Of a DNA stretch of 64,000 nt, positions 9,030 through 16,718 are shown piece after piece (the first letter of the stretch is position 1; every line of letters begins with the position of its first letter). The notes below the pieces were generated by a model, which did not search any database, was not told the DNA's origin, and worked only from the letters and a program-made list of their open reading frames with translations. The stretch is from contig OX638322.1 of NCBI GenBank assembly GCA_951812575.1, positions 2,727,925 through 2,791,924 on the forward strand, read 5' to 3'. A program made the position numbers and the translations under genes. Source of the DNA: Candidatus Binatia bacterium. Lineage in GTDB: Bacteria > Desulfobacterota > Binatia > Bin18.

Positions 9030-9270
9030 CGCCTGCGACGGCACGCTCTCCCAGAAGCTTTTATGCAGCCGCATCTCGTTGACCGCTTCGCCAAAGTGCA
9101 TATCACAGCCGAAGAAATCTGCGTATGGCGTCGTATCGGGCGGCGGGAGATGACGAAAGCGGACCGCAGTCGGGACGACTTGCGAACCGAGGGTGTCTCG
9201 TATCAACGCCAGGATGCAGCCCATATCCCGTTCAACGAAGAACGGGCCGCAGTCGCCGTCGGCTTGGCAT
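9030..9270 (-). pseudogene. Fragment of an AraC-family regulator (arabinose-binding-like domain)
   Basis: On the minus strand this region encodes LALIRDTLGSQVVPTAVRF, then PPPDTTPYADFFGCDMHFGE and an L..SFWESVPSQAN ending. This is the familiar block of the arabinose-binding domain of AraC/OruR-type regulators (PPD...Y..FFGC...FG...N). The frame runs into a stop upstream, and downstream no helix-turn-helix domain follows before the LLM gene, so it is a remnant. The remainder of the 454-base gap 8978-9431 shows a 7-bp inverted repeat, GGAGAAT/ATTCTCC (9340-9358), and no other gene. Confidence 0.5.
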
Positions 9271-9431
9271 AGTCAGCGCTATGTGATTTTTTGCACGTCA
9301 TTCCACGAACCGAAAGAGAGGGGCGCCATCCACATCGGGGGAGAATAGGAGATTCTCCAGGACTAAGACACTGAGACACGTGAAGACCTGAAGGCCGCGC
9401 TCGTCGCAGTCGAAACGAGACAGGAGGGACT

Positions 9432-10340
9432 ATGGCAAAGCGAAATTATACCTACGAGCCCAAATGCGTTGATGAGATTATTATTCGGCCGTTTGCGTTC
9501 GAGTTCCCCGACGATCTCGATCCGGTCTGGGTCCCCGATAATCCGTTCCGCTCGCATCTCTTTAATGGTCTGTCTCTGACCATGCCGTATCTTGAGCCCT
9601 ATTTGATGAAATCCACGAAGCAAGCAATGACCCACATCAGCGAGCCTGAGTTATTGAAGGACATGCGCGGATTCAATGGGCAAGAAGGGCTCCATTATCA
9701 ATGTCATCGACGCTTGAACGAACTCTTGAAAGCGAATGGATATCCGGAGCTTGTCGCCGTCGAACAACGGCTGGCCGAATCGTATGCCCGATTGTCTCAA
9801 AAGAGTCTCCGTACCCAACTCGCCTATAACGCCGGATTCGAGACCATGACGAATGGCTTCACCCATTGGTTGATCAATAAAAGGGCGCGTCTGTTTCGTG
9901 GTGCGTCCCCGCACGTCGCCTCGTTCTGGCTCATGCATATGGTGGAGGAAACCGAACATAAAACGGTCGCGTTTGACACCTATATGGCCTATTCGGGGAA
10001 ATATCTGCCACGGGCTTTTGGCATGTTCCACGGATCGGTGCACGTGGTCTGGTTCGGCATAGTGGGCATGTTCACGGCCTTGAAAAAAGACAAATTGCTC
10101 AGCCGGCCTCGGCACCTGATGGGCGCGATTCGAGAGATCGTGTCAATGATATTTCATGTTGGCCCCTATCTCCTGCGGGGCCTCCTGCCTTGGCACAATC
10201 CCCGGTGTGAAGACGATCCGAAATGGATGAAAGACTGGCGTGCGGGTCACGCGACTCTTCCCACAGGCGAATTGTTGCCGTTGATTGATACGAACAGCCC
10301 CGAGATGCCGGTTCCGTTTGCGAGCGGTCGCCCGGATTAA
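9432..10340 (+). CDS. PF10118-type predicted metal-dependent hydrolase
   Basis: 302 residues, ATG 9432 behind ACAGGAGGGACT. FEFPDDLDPVWVPDNPFRSH near the start, HISEPELLKDMRGFNGQEGLH, and HMVEETEHKTVAFDTY contain the conserved Glu/His residues (E..H, EE..HK) of the uncharacterised 'predicted metal-dependent hydrolase' family. That pattern resembles diiron ferritin-like proteins. Two hydrophobic segments (around GMFHGSVHVVWFGIVGMF and the VGPYLLRGLLPW region) suggest membrane association. The biochemical role of this family is not established. A decayed membrane-protein fragment follows at 10378. Confidence 0.75.
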   Translation: MAKRNYTYEPKCVDEIIIRPFAFEFPDDLDPVWVPDNPFRSHLFNGLSLTMPYLEPYLMKSTKQAMTHISEPELLKDMRGFNGQEGLHYQCHRRLNELLKANGYPELVAVEQRLAESYARLSQKSLRTQLAYNAGFETMTNGFTHWLINKRARLFRGASPHVASFWLMHMVEETEHKTVAFDTYMAYSGKYLPRAFGMFHGSVHVVWFGIVGMFTALKKDKLLSRPRHLMGAIREIVSMIFHVGPYLLRGLLPWHNPRCEDDPKWMKDWRAGHATLPTGELLPLIDTNSPEMPVPFASGRPD

Positions 10341-10377
10341 ACAATAAAGGTCGGGTAACGGAGATTGAGTGGACCCC

Positions 10378-10510
10378 ATGGAAAGACTTGAGCGTCTCAT
10401 GGTCGCGCACGGACTGCTGGTAGTGCTCGTTGCCACGCTGGCCGGCTTCATGTTGGTTGATCTTGCTGGGCGGCGTTGAGGTCTGGCCGGGCAAGATTAT
10501 GCCACTGCCA
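10378..10510 (+). pseudogene. Frameshifted fragment of a small membrane protein
   Basis: ATG 10378 opens 33 codons, MERLERLMVAHGLLVVLVAT then LAGFMLV, ending at TGA 10477-10479. Shifting frame near 10462 continues with LLGGVEVWPGKIMPLP. The combination (helix, AHGLLV...LAGFML, then GG.E.WPG) looks like the start of a short multi-helix membrane protein of the styrene-oxide-isomerase/StyC-like kind. It is broken by a frameshift and lacks the remainder. Assignment is by recalled resemblance only. Confidence 0.3.
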
Positions 10511-10529
10511 CGCATTAAAAGGAGTCTGC

Positions 10530-10784
10530 ATGTTAGAACTGCGTCCCAACTGTGAATGCTGTGATGCCGATTTACCGCCGGCTTCTCCTCAGGCAATCAT
10601 ATGTTCATTCGAATGTACCTTCTGTCGAACCTGCGCTGAAGAAAAGTTCGGCTGGACCTGTCCGAACTGCGGCGGGAATTTGGTCGAGCGACCAATTCGA
10701 CCAGCCGTGACACTGGAAAAATATCCCCCATCGACAAAACGAGTGCTGAAGGACGGTGGCTGCGGGCAAGGGGCTGCCGCCTAA
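10530..10784 (+). CDS. DUF1272 zinc-ribbon-like protein
   Basis: 84 residues. ATG 10530 follows AAAGGAGTC; an upstream start would add residues that do not belong to the family. MLELRPNCECCDADLPP, ICSFECTFCRTCAEE and CPNCGGNLVERPIRPA contain eight or nine cysteines in CxxC pairs, the DUF1272 pattern, which probably binds two zinc ions. The tail is KDGGCGQGAAA. The role of this family is unknown. It stands alone between a decayed gene and an ABM-domain gene. Confidence 0.88.
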   Translation: MLELRPNCECCDADLPPASPQAIICSFECTFCRTCAEEKFGWTCPNCGGNLVERPIRPAVTLEKYPPSTKRVLKDGGCGQGAAA

Positions 10785-10853
10785 CCCGTCGTTCTGCAAT
10801 GAAATGACACTCGCACGGTGCGGCTTATAACGGATAGTTAGTCAGAGGGGATT

Positions 10854-11156
10854 ATGGTTATTGTCATATTTCGTACCCGACTCCGGGCGGGAGCGGACCA
10901 GGATGCCTTGGTACAACTTACCCAGGAGATGAGAACTCTGGTTCAGACCATACCGGGCTTTCTTTCCGTCAAGGATTTTGTAGCCAGCGACGGTGAAAGC
11001 GTCTCTATTGCAGAATTTCAGACCATGGCGGCAGCCAAAGTGTGGCGGGAGCATCCTGAACATCGGCATGCACAGGAGAGGGGCAGGACAGAGTTCTTCT
11101 CGCACTATCATGTGCAAGTCTGTGAAGTCGGACGGGATTACTCGTTCCCCTGTTAA
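10854..11156 (+). CDS. Antibiotic biosynthesis monooxygenase (ABM) domain protein
   Basis: 100 residues, start ATG 10854 behind AGAGGGGATT. VIVIFRTRLRAGADQDALVQ, TIPGFLSVKDFVASDGESVS and EFQTMAAAKVWREHPEHRHA match the dimeric alpha/beta-barrel ABM family, with the HPEHRHAQ helix typical of its C-terminal half. Members range from cofactor-free quinol monooxygenases to stress proteins of unknown activity. Length is normal for the family. Confidence 0.78.
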   Translation: MVIVIFRTRLRAGADQDALVQLTQEMRTLVQTIPGFLSVKDFVASDGESVSIAEFQTMAAAKVWREHPEHRHAQERGRTEFFSHYHVQVCEVGRDYSFPC

Positions 11157-11202
11157 CGAATGTCCCTCATAGCCCATGCCATGTATGATAGGGAGGTGCT
11201 AT

Positions 11203-12014
11203 ATGCGCAAATTACAGCCTGAAGATCTCGGTGATTTTCTCGACCAGCCCAAATGTGCGATTCTGGCCACACACTTTCCTAACGGCCAGGTCCTGCTCTC
11301 GCCTGTATGGCAGGAATGGCAGGATGGAGGCTTTACGGTCTTCATCCCTGCCGACGACGCTAAGTCCAAACATATTATAGCGAAGCCCACAAATAAGTAG
11401 ACAGGGGGAGGGAACTCTGTCAGGCTGACGGGATGCGATGTTCGTCAGATTTACGCAAACGGGTAATCGATTTTGTGAGAGGTGGCGGGAGCAAGGCCGC
11501 AGCGGCGCGCCGGTTTCAGGTCTCAAGAGCGAGTGTCTATCACTGGGTGACGGCCCCGGACGGGCTGGCCTACCAGCGGCCTGGCCCTCGTGGTCCTAGC
11601 CGGCTCGATTGGGCAGCGTTGCGGGCGCACGTGCAGCAGTATCCAGATCGGACGCAAAAGGAACGCGCGCAGCACTTTGGGGTGTCCCGCCATTGTATCT
11701 GGTACGCCTTACGGCAGATGGGAGTGACGTGGAAAAAAAACGATGGGCTACACCGTAAACGCCACCCTCAAGTGAGTCTGGTCGTTGCGGAAGACCTGCC
11801 ACCCTATCGCGGTATTGAAGTGCGCGGGCAGGCAAAGATAGTCGACTGGGACCTCGGGCCGATCATGCATCGCATGGCCGTGCGATATCAGGGCGCGGCC
11901 AAGGCGCAAGACTTTGTGGAAGCGTATAAAGGGATTCCAATGGAATGCCTCCGCATAGAGCCGGGCAAGTTGCGTGTATGGGATGCGCAAGACGAGCTGG
12001 GCGAATCCGAATAA
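11203..12014 (+). pseudogene. PPOX-class FMN/F420-binding protein interrupted by an IS630-type remnant
   Basis: The N-terminal half (MRKLQPEDLGDFLDQPKCAI ... FTVFIPADDAKSKHI) runs to about 11376, and the C-terminal half (HPQVSLVVAEDLPPYRGIEV ... ECLRIEPGKLRVWD) resumes at about 11750. Together they make a normal pyridoxamine-phosphate-oxidase-like protein of ~145 residues, of the split-barrel type that reduces or binds F420/FMN. Removing bases between TA 11378-11379 and TA 11749-11750 rejoins the halves in frame. The downstream half now forms an accidental fusion with the transposase reading frame. ATG 11203 follows GGGAGGTGC. Confidence 0.7.
11380..11748 (+). mobile_element. IS630-family remnant (solo first transposase ORF)
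   Basis: The frame from 11433 encodes SSDLRKRVIDFVRGGGSKAA, ARRFQVSRASVYHW and HFGVSRHCIWYALRQMGVTW, the paired helix-turn-helix region of IS630-type OrfA. It ends at a run of eight A at about 11731-11739, the usual place for the frameshift into the DDE-containing OrfB. OrfB is absent and the next codons belong to the disrupted PPOX gene, so this is a deletion derivative. Candidate TA target duplications lie at 11378 and 11749. Terminal inverted repeats are not clear. Confidence 0.65.
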
Positions 12015-12111
12015 TGACCAAAAAGTAAGGCCGATGGTGCCATTCGGCCAACATCTCTGGAAAGCCAAGAGGGTTGGGCGAGGCCTCAGTAAGACCTCTC
12101 TTCGTATGTGA

Positions 12112-13194
12112 CTAGGTCACCACGCTCAGCGTATTCTGCGCCGAGGCGAAGTCGTTGAATCCCAGTCTGGTCCGCATTTCCTGGGTTGGCTCAACAAAAG
12201 CGGCGTCGAGAGGGATCCCCGCCCCATCCGCAATCCGGTCCATCTGCATGAACGTGGCCACCACAGCCGCCGCATCAACCAGCCCTGCTGGACCGAGCTC
12301 TGCCAGGACCTGCTGACGAGCCGCCACCAGCGCGGTAGCATCGGTTCCGAGGACAGCCTCCGCAAAGGCGGTCAGGCATGCCCCGTGTGGCACGCCGCTC
12401 TCTACACCTGGAGTAACAACTGACGTCAGTTCCACATCGATCCCATCAACTTGGCTGCTCCCCCGGAGCAGTGTCGTATGACCGGTCGTTCAATAGAAGC
12501 ACTGGTTGAGCGCGGAGACACGCGCGGCGAGGATCTCTATCTGGGAGCGACTGATCGCACGGCCGGGATCGCTCGACAGATTCCTGACCTCAGAGATTTC
12601 CATGTACTGAACCGGAAGCAGAACCTCGATACTGAGGTGTACTTCGTCCGGGACGAGACTGAGGGCACGGATGACATTCGCCTGTCCGTTTGGAACCATA
12701 GGAACCCAGGCACCATCGAGTGTGGCTTCGAGCGGACGCCGCCGGCTCGGTTCGCCTGCAACGGGGGTTGGGAGGGGATGCAACGGGAGACCCAGGCCAC
12801 GACAAAACGAATCGACACTGACCGTGCGCCCAACGACGCCTAGCGCCTCGACATAGTGGGTGTCTGACAGCCCCTGGGCCAGCAGGTCGTCGTACCACCG
12901 CTTACTCAGCCGGCCTGGATCCGTCGTGACCCGGTGAATCATCTCAACGGCGGTTTCCGGTAACACTCCCCCAGTATCGTGAGTCCCCTGGATCGCTGTG
13001 GGCGAAAGGGCCGCCTTCCGCTCTTGGCACAGCTGGCAGTGATGGGCTTGGCGCACCTCTGCACCGATAGCCACACGCTCAGCACCAGTCCACCACGTGC
13101 CGGGAGCGGCGAGTTTTTGCCAAAAAAAGGTATGCGCTTCCTCGATGTCCGCCCGGACAGGGCAGGGAGCAGCGATATAGGAAACGTCAATCAT
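12112..13194 (-). CDS. AhpD-like/carboxymuconolactone decarboxylase-fold protein with in-frame UGA (candidate selenoprotein, CxxU)
   Basis: 360 residues if UGA at 12490-12492 is residue 235. Start ATG 13194 follows CGGAGGTATC. The N-terminal half has an AHHCQLCQERKAAL CxxC-like site of a first AhpD-type repeat. The second repeat reads NQCFY-UGA-TTGHTTLLR in one continuous frame. AhpD-like proteins have CxxC...H (for example CFYCTxGH) at this point, so the UGA replaces the second, resolving Cys, giving Cys232-x-x-Sec235 and His239. The frame continues with VVTPGVESGVPHGACLTAFA to TAG. CxxU AhpD-like selenoproteins are known in bacteria. The role is probably thiol or selenol peroxidase-like redox chemistry. 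The alternative is a nonsense mutation. Confidence 0.75.
12455..12471 (-). promoter_or_regulatory. Candidate bacterial SECIS element
   Basis: In the mRNA, CUGCUC pairs perfectly with GAGCAG around the loop CGGGG. The loop begins 24 nucleotides after the UGA at 12490-12492, within the allowed bacterial spacing. The apex (CUC-CGGGG-GAG) is almost the same as the apex of the element at 4449-4468, in an unrelated gene. Confidence 0.6.
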
Positions 13195-13263
13195 ACAAGA
13201 TACCTCCGTCATTCTCTCAGCCGAGTAGATACGAGACTCTGAGTCAACGCATCCAAAGACTGT

Positions 13264-14031
13264 TTAGTGATTCCACCAGGCGAGATCTGAGAAGGCGCGC
13301 AAATCGATTTGGTGAGTCCAAGTGGATCGATGTTGTTGGGCCAGATGATAATAAGTTTCTGCTACTTTCTCAGGCAAGACTAAGCCATCGTGCTCCATGC
13401 CCTTTGTTTCTCTTAACGCTTGGTATTTTTCGGGACCCAGTATCTTGCCTAGAGTGTCCGGGGCATCGACAGCACCATCGACAACAATATGCGCGACATG
13501 AATGCCTTTGGAAGCAAATTCCGCATTCAACGACTGGCACAGCATTCTTCTTCCACCCATCGCTGAGGCGTGAGAATGTTGCGTCTTATTCCCTCGCATA
13601 GCAGCGGTTGCAGAGGTGACAAGGATCGTTCCTTTTCCTCTTTTTTCCATCAGTGGACACAGGACTTTTGCGGTTCTGAATAAACCGAGGTTGGCTATTC
13701 TCCAGCCCCACTCAAATTCCTTATACGTGGTCTCATGCAGCAGCTTCATACCCGTTTGGGCACCCAAATTGTAGACAACGACTTCTATCGGACCGATGTC
13801 CGCTTCGATCGACTCGATGAGGTCTTCAATCACATTGTCTTCGATGGCGTTCATTAAAAACCCGGTAGCGGAGCCACCGTCGTTTTCTATTTTTTTGACC
13901 AACCGATCTAAACCTTCTTGATCGGTTCTGCGACATAAACACGAATGATAGCCCTCGCTCGCGAATTTAGCGGCCACTGTTCCGCCAATACCGGCACCGG
14001 CACCCAGAACCAAACAGACTGGTTTCATCAT
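13264..14031 (-). CDS. Short-chain dehydrogenase/reductase-fold protein lacking the YxxxK pair
   Basis: 255 residues. ATG 14031 follows TGGAGGAAAGC; a TTG 12 bases upstream would overlap that site. The cofactor motif LVLGAGAGIGGTVAAKFA and NLGAQTG (NNAG equivalent) are clear. The catalytic region reads TSATAAMRGNKTQHSHASAM then GGRRMLCQ, so neither the Tyr nor the Lys of YxxxK is present, although the preceding Ser/Thr is. SDR subfamilies with an FASAK-like motif exist, but this one has also lost the Lys position. The protein may bind NAD(P) without ordinary oxidoreductase activity. The last residues are DLAWWNH. Confidence 0.75.
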   Translation of the reverse strand: MMKPVCLVLGAGAGIGGTVAAKFASEGYHSCLCRRTDQEGLDRLVKKIENDGGSATGFLMNAIEDNVIEDLIESIEADIGPIEVVVYNLGAQTGMKLLHETTYKEFEWGWRIANLGLFRTAKVLCPLMEKRGKGTILVTSATAAMRGNKTQHSHASAMGGRRMLCQSLNAEFASKGIHVAHIVVDGAVDAPDTLGKILGPEKYQALRETKGMEHDGLVLPEKVAETYYHLAQQHRSTWTHQIDLRAFSDLAWWNH

Positions 14032-14083
14032 GCTTTCCTCCAATAATTTATCTGTATGACACGCTCCCGACTCAGCGAGCGCT

Positions 14084-14698
14084 TTAGTCGGGAGGACTCA
14101 GCGTACAATGCTCGCGCGCAAACAGACGGCCGAGATAGGCGGACAGCGATGGAAATTCATCGAAGCTTACCTTGCCTCCGTTCCTCGCCCAGTTCACCGT
14201 CCAACCAACAATAATATCCGTCGCACTGAACTCGTCGCCAACAAGATAATCCGATTCCGTGCACGTCTTCTCCAATACCGAAAGTCCCGCGTGAATTTCT
14301 TTGTAGTTCTGTTCGATGACGGCTGGAACACGTCTTTTCTCAGGGTACAGCGTTCTATGCTTAAAATTACTCCAGAGCCATCCTTCTATCTCTGACTGGG
14401 CAAATGACACCCACTGCTCATGCCGCCCTCGCGCCGGTGTTCCCGACGGTGCTAGCAATTTATTGTCGGCGACCATGTCACAAAGATAGTTACAGATTGC
14501 GGATGACTCAAACAAAACGAGACCATCAATGACCGCTGCCGGGCTTTTCGCCTGAGGATGAAAGGTGCGCAACTCGTCACTGCCGATCAAGCCATCTCTA
14601 TCTATATATTCAAAATCCAGACCCAACTCATAAAGCACCCAACGACACCGGGCTGACCGAGTCCCGCCAACCCCATACAACCTGATTGCGTGTTGCAT
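14084..14698 (-). CDS. Glutathione S-transferase-like protein
   Basis: 204 residues from ATG 14698 (GGAAGATCGC upstream). The thioredoxin-fold N-terminus has IRLYGVGGTRSARCRWVLYE with SPAAVIDGLVLFESSAICNY (cis-Pro and ESxAI glutathione-binding motifs). The helical C-terminal domain contains LVGDEFSATDIIVGWTVNWA, the SxAD-type N-capping box. It probably detoxifies or isomerises electrophiles by glutathione addition. It sits in a minus-strand run behind the BVMO pair. Epoxide or ring-opened products from those enzymes are possible but unproven substrates. Confidence 0.83.
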   Translation of the reverse strand: MQHAIRLYGVGGTRSARCRWVLYELGLDFEYIDRDGLIGSDELRTFHPQAKSPAAVIDGLVLFESSAICNYLCDMVADNKLLAPSGTPARGRHEQWVSFAQSEIEGWLWSNFKHRTLYPEKRRVPAVIEQNYKEIHAGLSVLEKTCTESDYLVGDEFSATDIIVGWTVNWARNGGKVSFDEFPSLSAYLGRLFAREHCTLSPPD

Positions 14699-14720
14699 GA
14701 TGCGATCTTCCTTTTTTATG

Positions 14721-14747
14721 GAGGGGCGCATCTTGTATTCACCCCTC
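14721..14747. repeat. Dispersed GGGGC-type hairpin, copy 1
   Basis: GAGGGG..AT, loop CTTGT, AT..CCCCTC: an imperfect inverted repeat just after the stop of the BVMO at 14754. It resembles the hairpin at 16683-16703, which occupies the same place relative to the second BVMO. It may work as a terminator. Confidence 0.5.
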
Positions 14748-14753
14748 CACTGT

Positions 14754-16382
14754 CTATTGCAGCACAAAATCCTGATAGCCGCTGGCGGCGGCCTCCTGGC
14801 ACTTCCTGCGATACTCAGGGGCGCGGTTGGCGTACAGGAGCAGAGCGCGCGCCTTGCCCGGAATATTTGCCCCCATAAACCAGGAGTCGGTATCACCCAG
14901 CAGGGTATGCGAGGCCAACTCGTTGGAGTGCTCGACCCAGGCGTCCTCGGCCTGTTGGGTGGGCGCAATACTCGACAGCTTCTTCTCGCGCAGATGGTCG
15001 ATACAGTCCGCAATCCACTCCGCGATCATCTCGGCACATACGGTGTAGTTGCAGAAGGCCGAGTTCGCGGCAATGAAGAAATTCGGGAAACCCGCGGTCT
15101 GAATGCCGAGATGAGTCCGTGGCCCATTTGCCCATTTGTCTTTGAAGCGCTGTCCGCCTGCCCCGCGAATGTCGATTTGGGTCAGCGGACCGGTCACCAC
15201 GTCAAAACCGGTCGCATAGATGATCGCGTCGAGTTCGTACTCGGCATCCTGAGTTTTCACGCCCTTGGGTGTGATACGTTCAATCGGAGCCTTACGGACA
15301 TCGACCAGCTTCACATTGTTCCGGTTGTAGGCCTCGTAATAATGGGTTTCCAATGGGATGCGCTTGGCCCCGAACGGGTGGTCTTTGGGGACCAGCATTT
15401 CCGCCACCTCGGGGTCATGCACCCGCTCGCGGATTTTGTTGCGGACAAACTCGGCAAAGGTCTCATTCGCCTCCCGATTGGTCATAATATCGTGGAAATT
15501 GCCGAGCCATTTGGTGAAGCCGGGCTGCATCCATAACTTCTCGTACAGCTCTAGTCGCTCTTCCTCCGAGACCTCCAGGGCCGAACGCGGATCAAATTCG
15601 TGTCGAAAGGCGACCGAGGTTTCGCGGCAGCGTTTGTGGATTTCCTCATAACTGGCCTTCCACGCGGCCTGGGTCTCCGGGCTGACCTCCGAATTCCTGC
15701 ACGGCGCGCAGTAGTTCGGGGTGCGCTGAAAGACGGTCAGATGACCGGCTTCCTCGGCCACGATCGGGATGAGTTGGACGGCCGTAGCCCCCGTGCCGAT
15801 GCAGCCCACCCGTTTGCCGCTGAAGTCCACCTTTTCCTTGGGCCAGTTCGAGGTGTGAAAGGACAGCCCCTCGAAGCTGTCGATACCTGCAAACGAGGGG
15901 GTATATTTCGCGGACAGGATACCGACCGCCCCGACCAGAAACTGCGCCCGGGCGCGCTGGCCCCCCTCGACCTGCACCTCCCACTGATGCGCGTCTTCGT
16001 CGTAGACCGCCGAGCTGACCCGAGAATTGAGCTGGATGTAGGGGCGCAGATCAAACTTGTCGGCCACATAGTTGAGGTAGCGCTCGTTCTCGGGCTGACC
16101 GGAAAAGTGCTCCTTCCAGTTCCATTCCTGTAAGAGTTCCTTCGACCATGAATATCCGTAGGTCTCACTCTCGGAATCAAAGCGACAGCCCGGATAGCGG
16201 TTCCAATACCAGGTACCGCCCACGCCGCCTCCGTCCTCAAAGACGCGTACCGACAGCCCTATCTCTCTGAGTTTGTACAGCTGATACAAGCCTGACACCC
16301 CGGCGCCAATCACGATCGCGTCATACTGCTCGACCGCGCCGTTGCCGTTTGGCTTCTGCGGATGTTGTTGAATATTCCCCAT
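14754..16382 (-). CDS. Baeyer-Villiger flavin monooxygenase (copy A)
   Basis: 542 residues, ATG 16382 behind GGAGGGGAATAC. The FAD Rossmann motif is VIGAGVSGLYQLYKLREIGL, GGTWYWNRYPG follows, and the NADP motif is VGCIGTGATAVQLIP. Between them is FEGLSFHTSNW, a match to the BVMO fingerprint FxGxxxHxxxW. The C-terminus has DAIIYATGFDVVTG. Type I BVMOs insert oxygen next to a ketone to give esters or lactones. It is one of two tandem paralogues about nine-tenths identical by eye (other copy 16719-18347), with the same flanking hairpin, so it arose by local duplication. Confidence 0.9.
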   Translation of the reverse strand: MGNIQQHPQKPNGNGAVEQYDAIVIGAGVSGLYQLYKLREIGLSVRVFEDGGGVGGTWYWNRYPGCRFDSESETYGYSWSKELLQEWNWKEHFSGQPENERYLNYVADKFDLRPYIQLNSRVSSAVYDEDAHQWEVQVEGGQRARAQFLVGAVGILSAKYTPSFAGIDSFEGLSFHTSNWPKEKVDFSGKRVGCIGTGATAVQLIPIVAEEAGHLTVFQRTPNYCAPCRNSEVSPETQAAWKASYEEIHKRCRETSVAFRHEFDPRSALEVSEEERLELYEKLWMQPGFTKWLGNFHDIMTNREANETFAEFVRNKIRERVHDPEVAEMLVPKDHPFGAKRIPLETHYYEAYNRNNVKLVDVRKAPIERITPKGVKTQDAEYELDAIIYATGFDVVTGPLTQIDIRGAGGQRFKDKWANGPRTHLGIQTAGFPNFFIAANSAFCNYTVCAEMIAEWIADCIDHLREKKLSSIAPTQQAEDAWVEHSNELASHTLLGDTDSWFMGANIPGKARALLLYANRAPEYRRKCQEAAASGYQDFVLQ

Positions 16383-16648
16383 AGTATTCCCCTCCTTACA
16401 GTCGTTCTGCGTTGCTCAGATATAGCTCATACCCACGAGCGGTGCGAGTAGCGTGGTGCAACGTCTCTCAGGGCTTGGTCGCTGAGATATGGCGGGCTAT
16501 TGCGGTGCAGCAGGCAATTGGAACAGAACTTTGGAGACGTACCATGGATCGGGTTTATGAAAGTGAGGGTTCCATTCCCCATCAGACTGACGGGCCTTTC
16601 ACTATAATGGAGCCTGGACTGACGAAAAAGGACTCCTTTGTGTTGGAG

Positions 16649-16703
16649 GGGCAATCCCCTGTGATCGCCCTCTGAAGGGGGGGGGCGAATACAAGATTCG
16701 CCC
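16649..16703. repeat. Dispersed GGGGC-type hairpins, copies 2 and 3
   Basis: Two adjacent inverted repeats: GGGCAATC/GATCGCCC (16649-16670, one mismatch) and GGGCGAAT-acaag-ATTCGCCC (16683-16703, perfect 8 bp). They lie just downstream of the second BVMO on its coding strand. The rest of the 336-base gap 16383-16718 holds only the upstream region of copy A, which resembles the region upstream of copy B (GTTGCYCAGATATA). Confidence 0.6.
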
Positions 16704-16718
16704 GCCGAAAGACATGGT

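Noticed and set aside
4483..12492. General reassignment of UGA to Trp or Gly
   Set aside because: Other genes end at TGA in normal positions (for example the CaiB gene ending at 20971 and ftsH ending at 52846), and the two in-frame TGA codons both lie at expected Cys positions.
15600..16133. Long open frames on the plus strand opposite the BVMO genes (also 17565-18098)
   Set aside because: They appear at the same place in both tandem copies because they are the antisense of conserved motifs; no ribosome site and no family resemblance.
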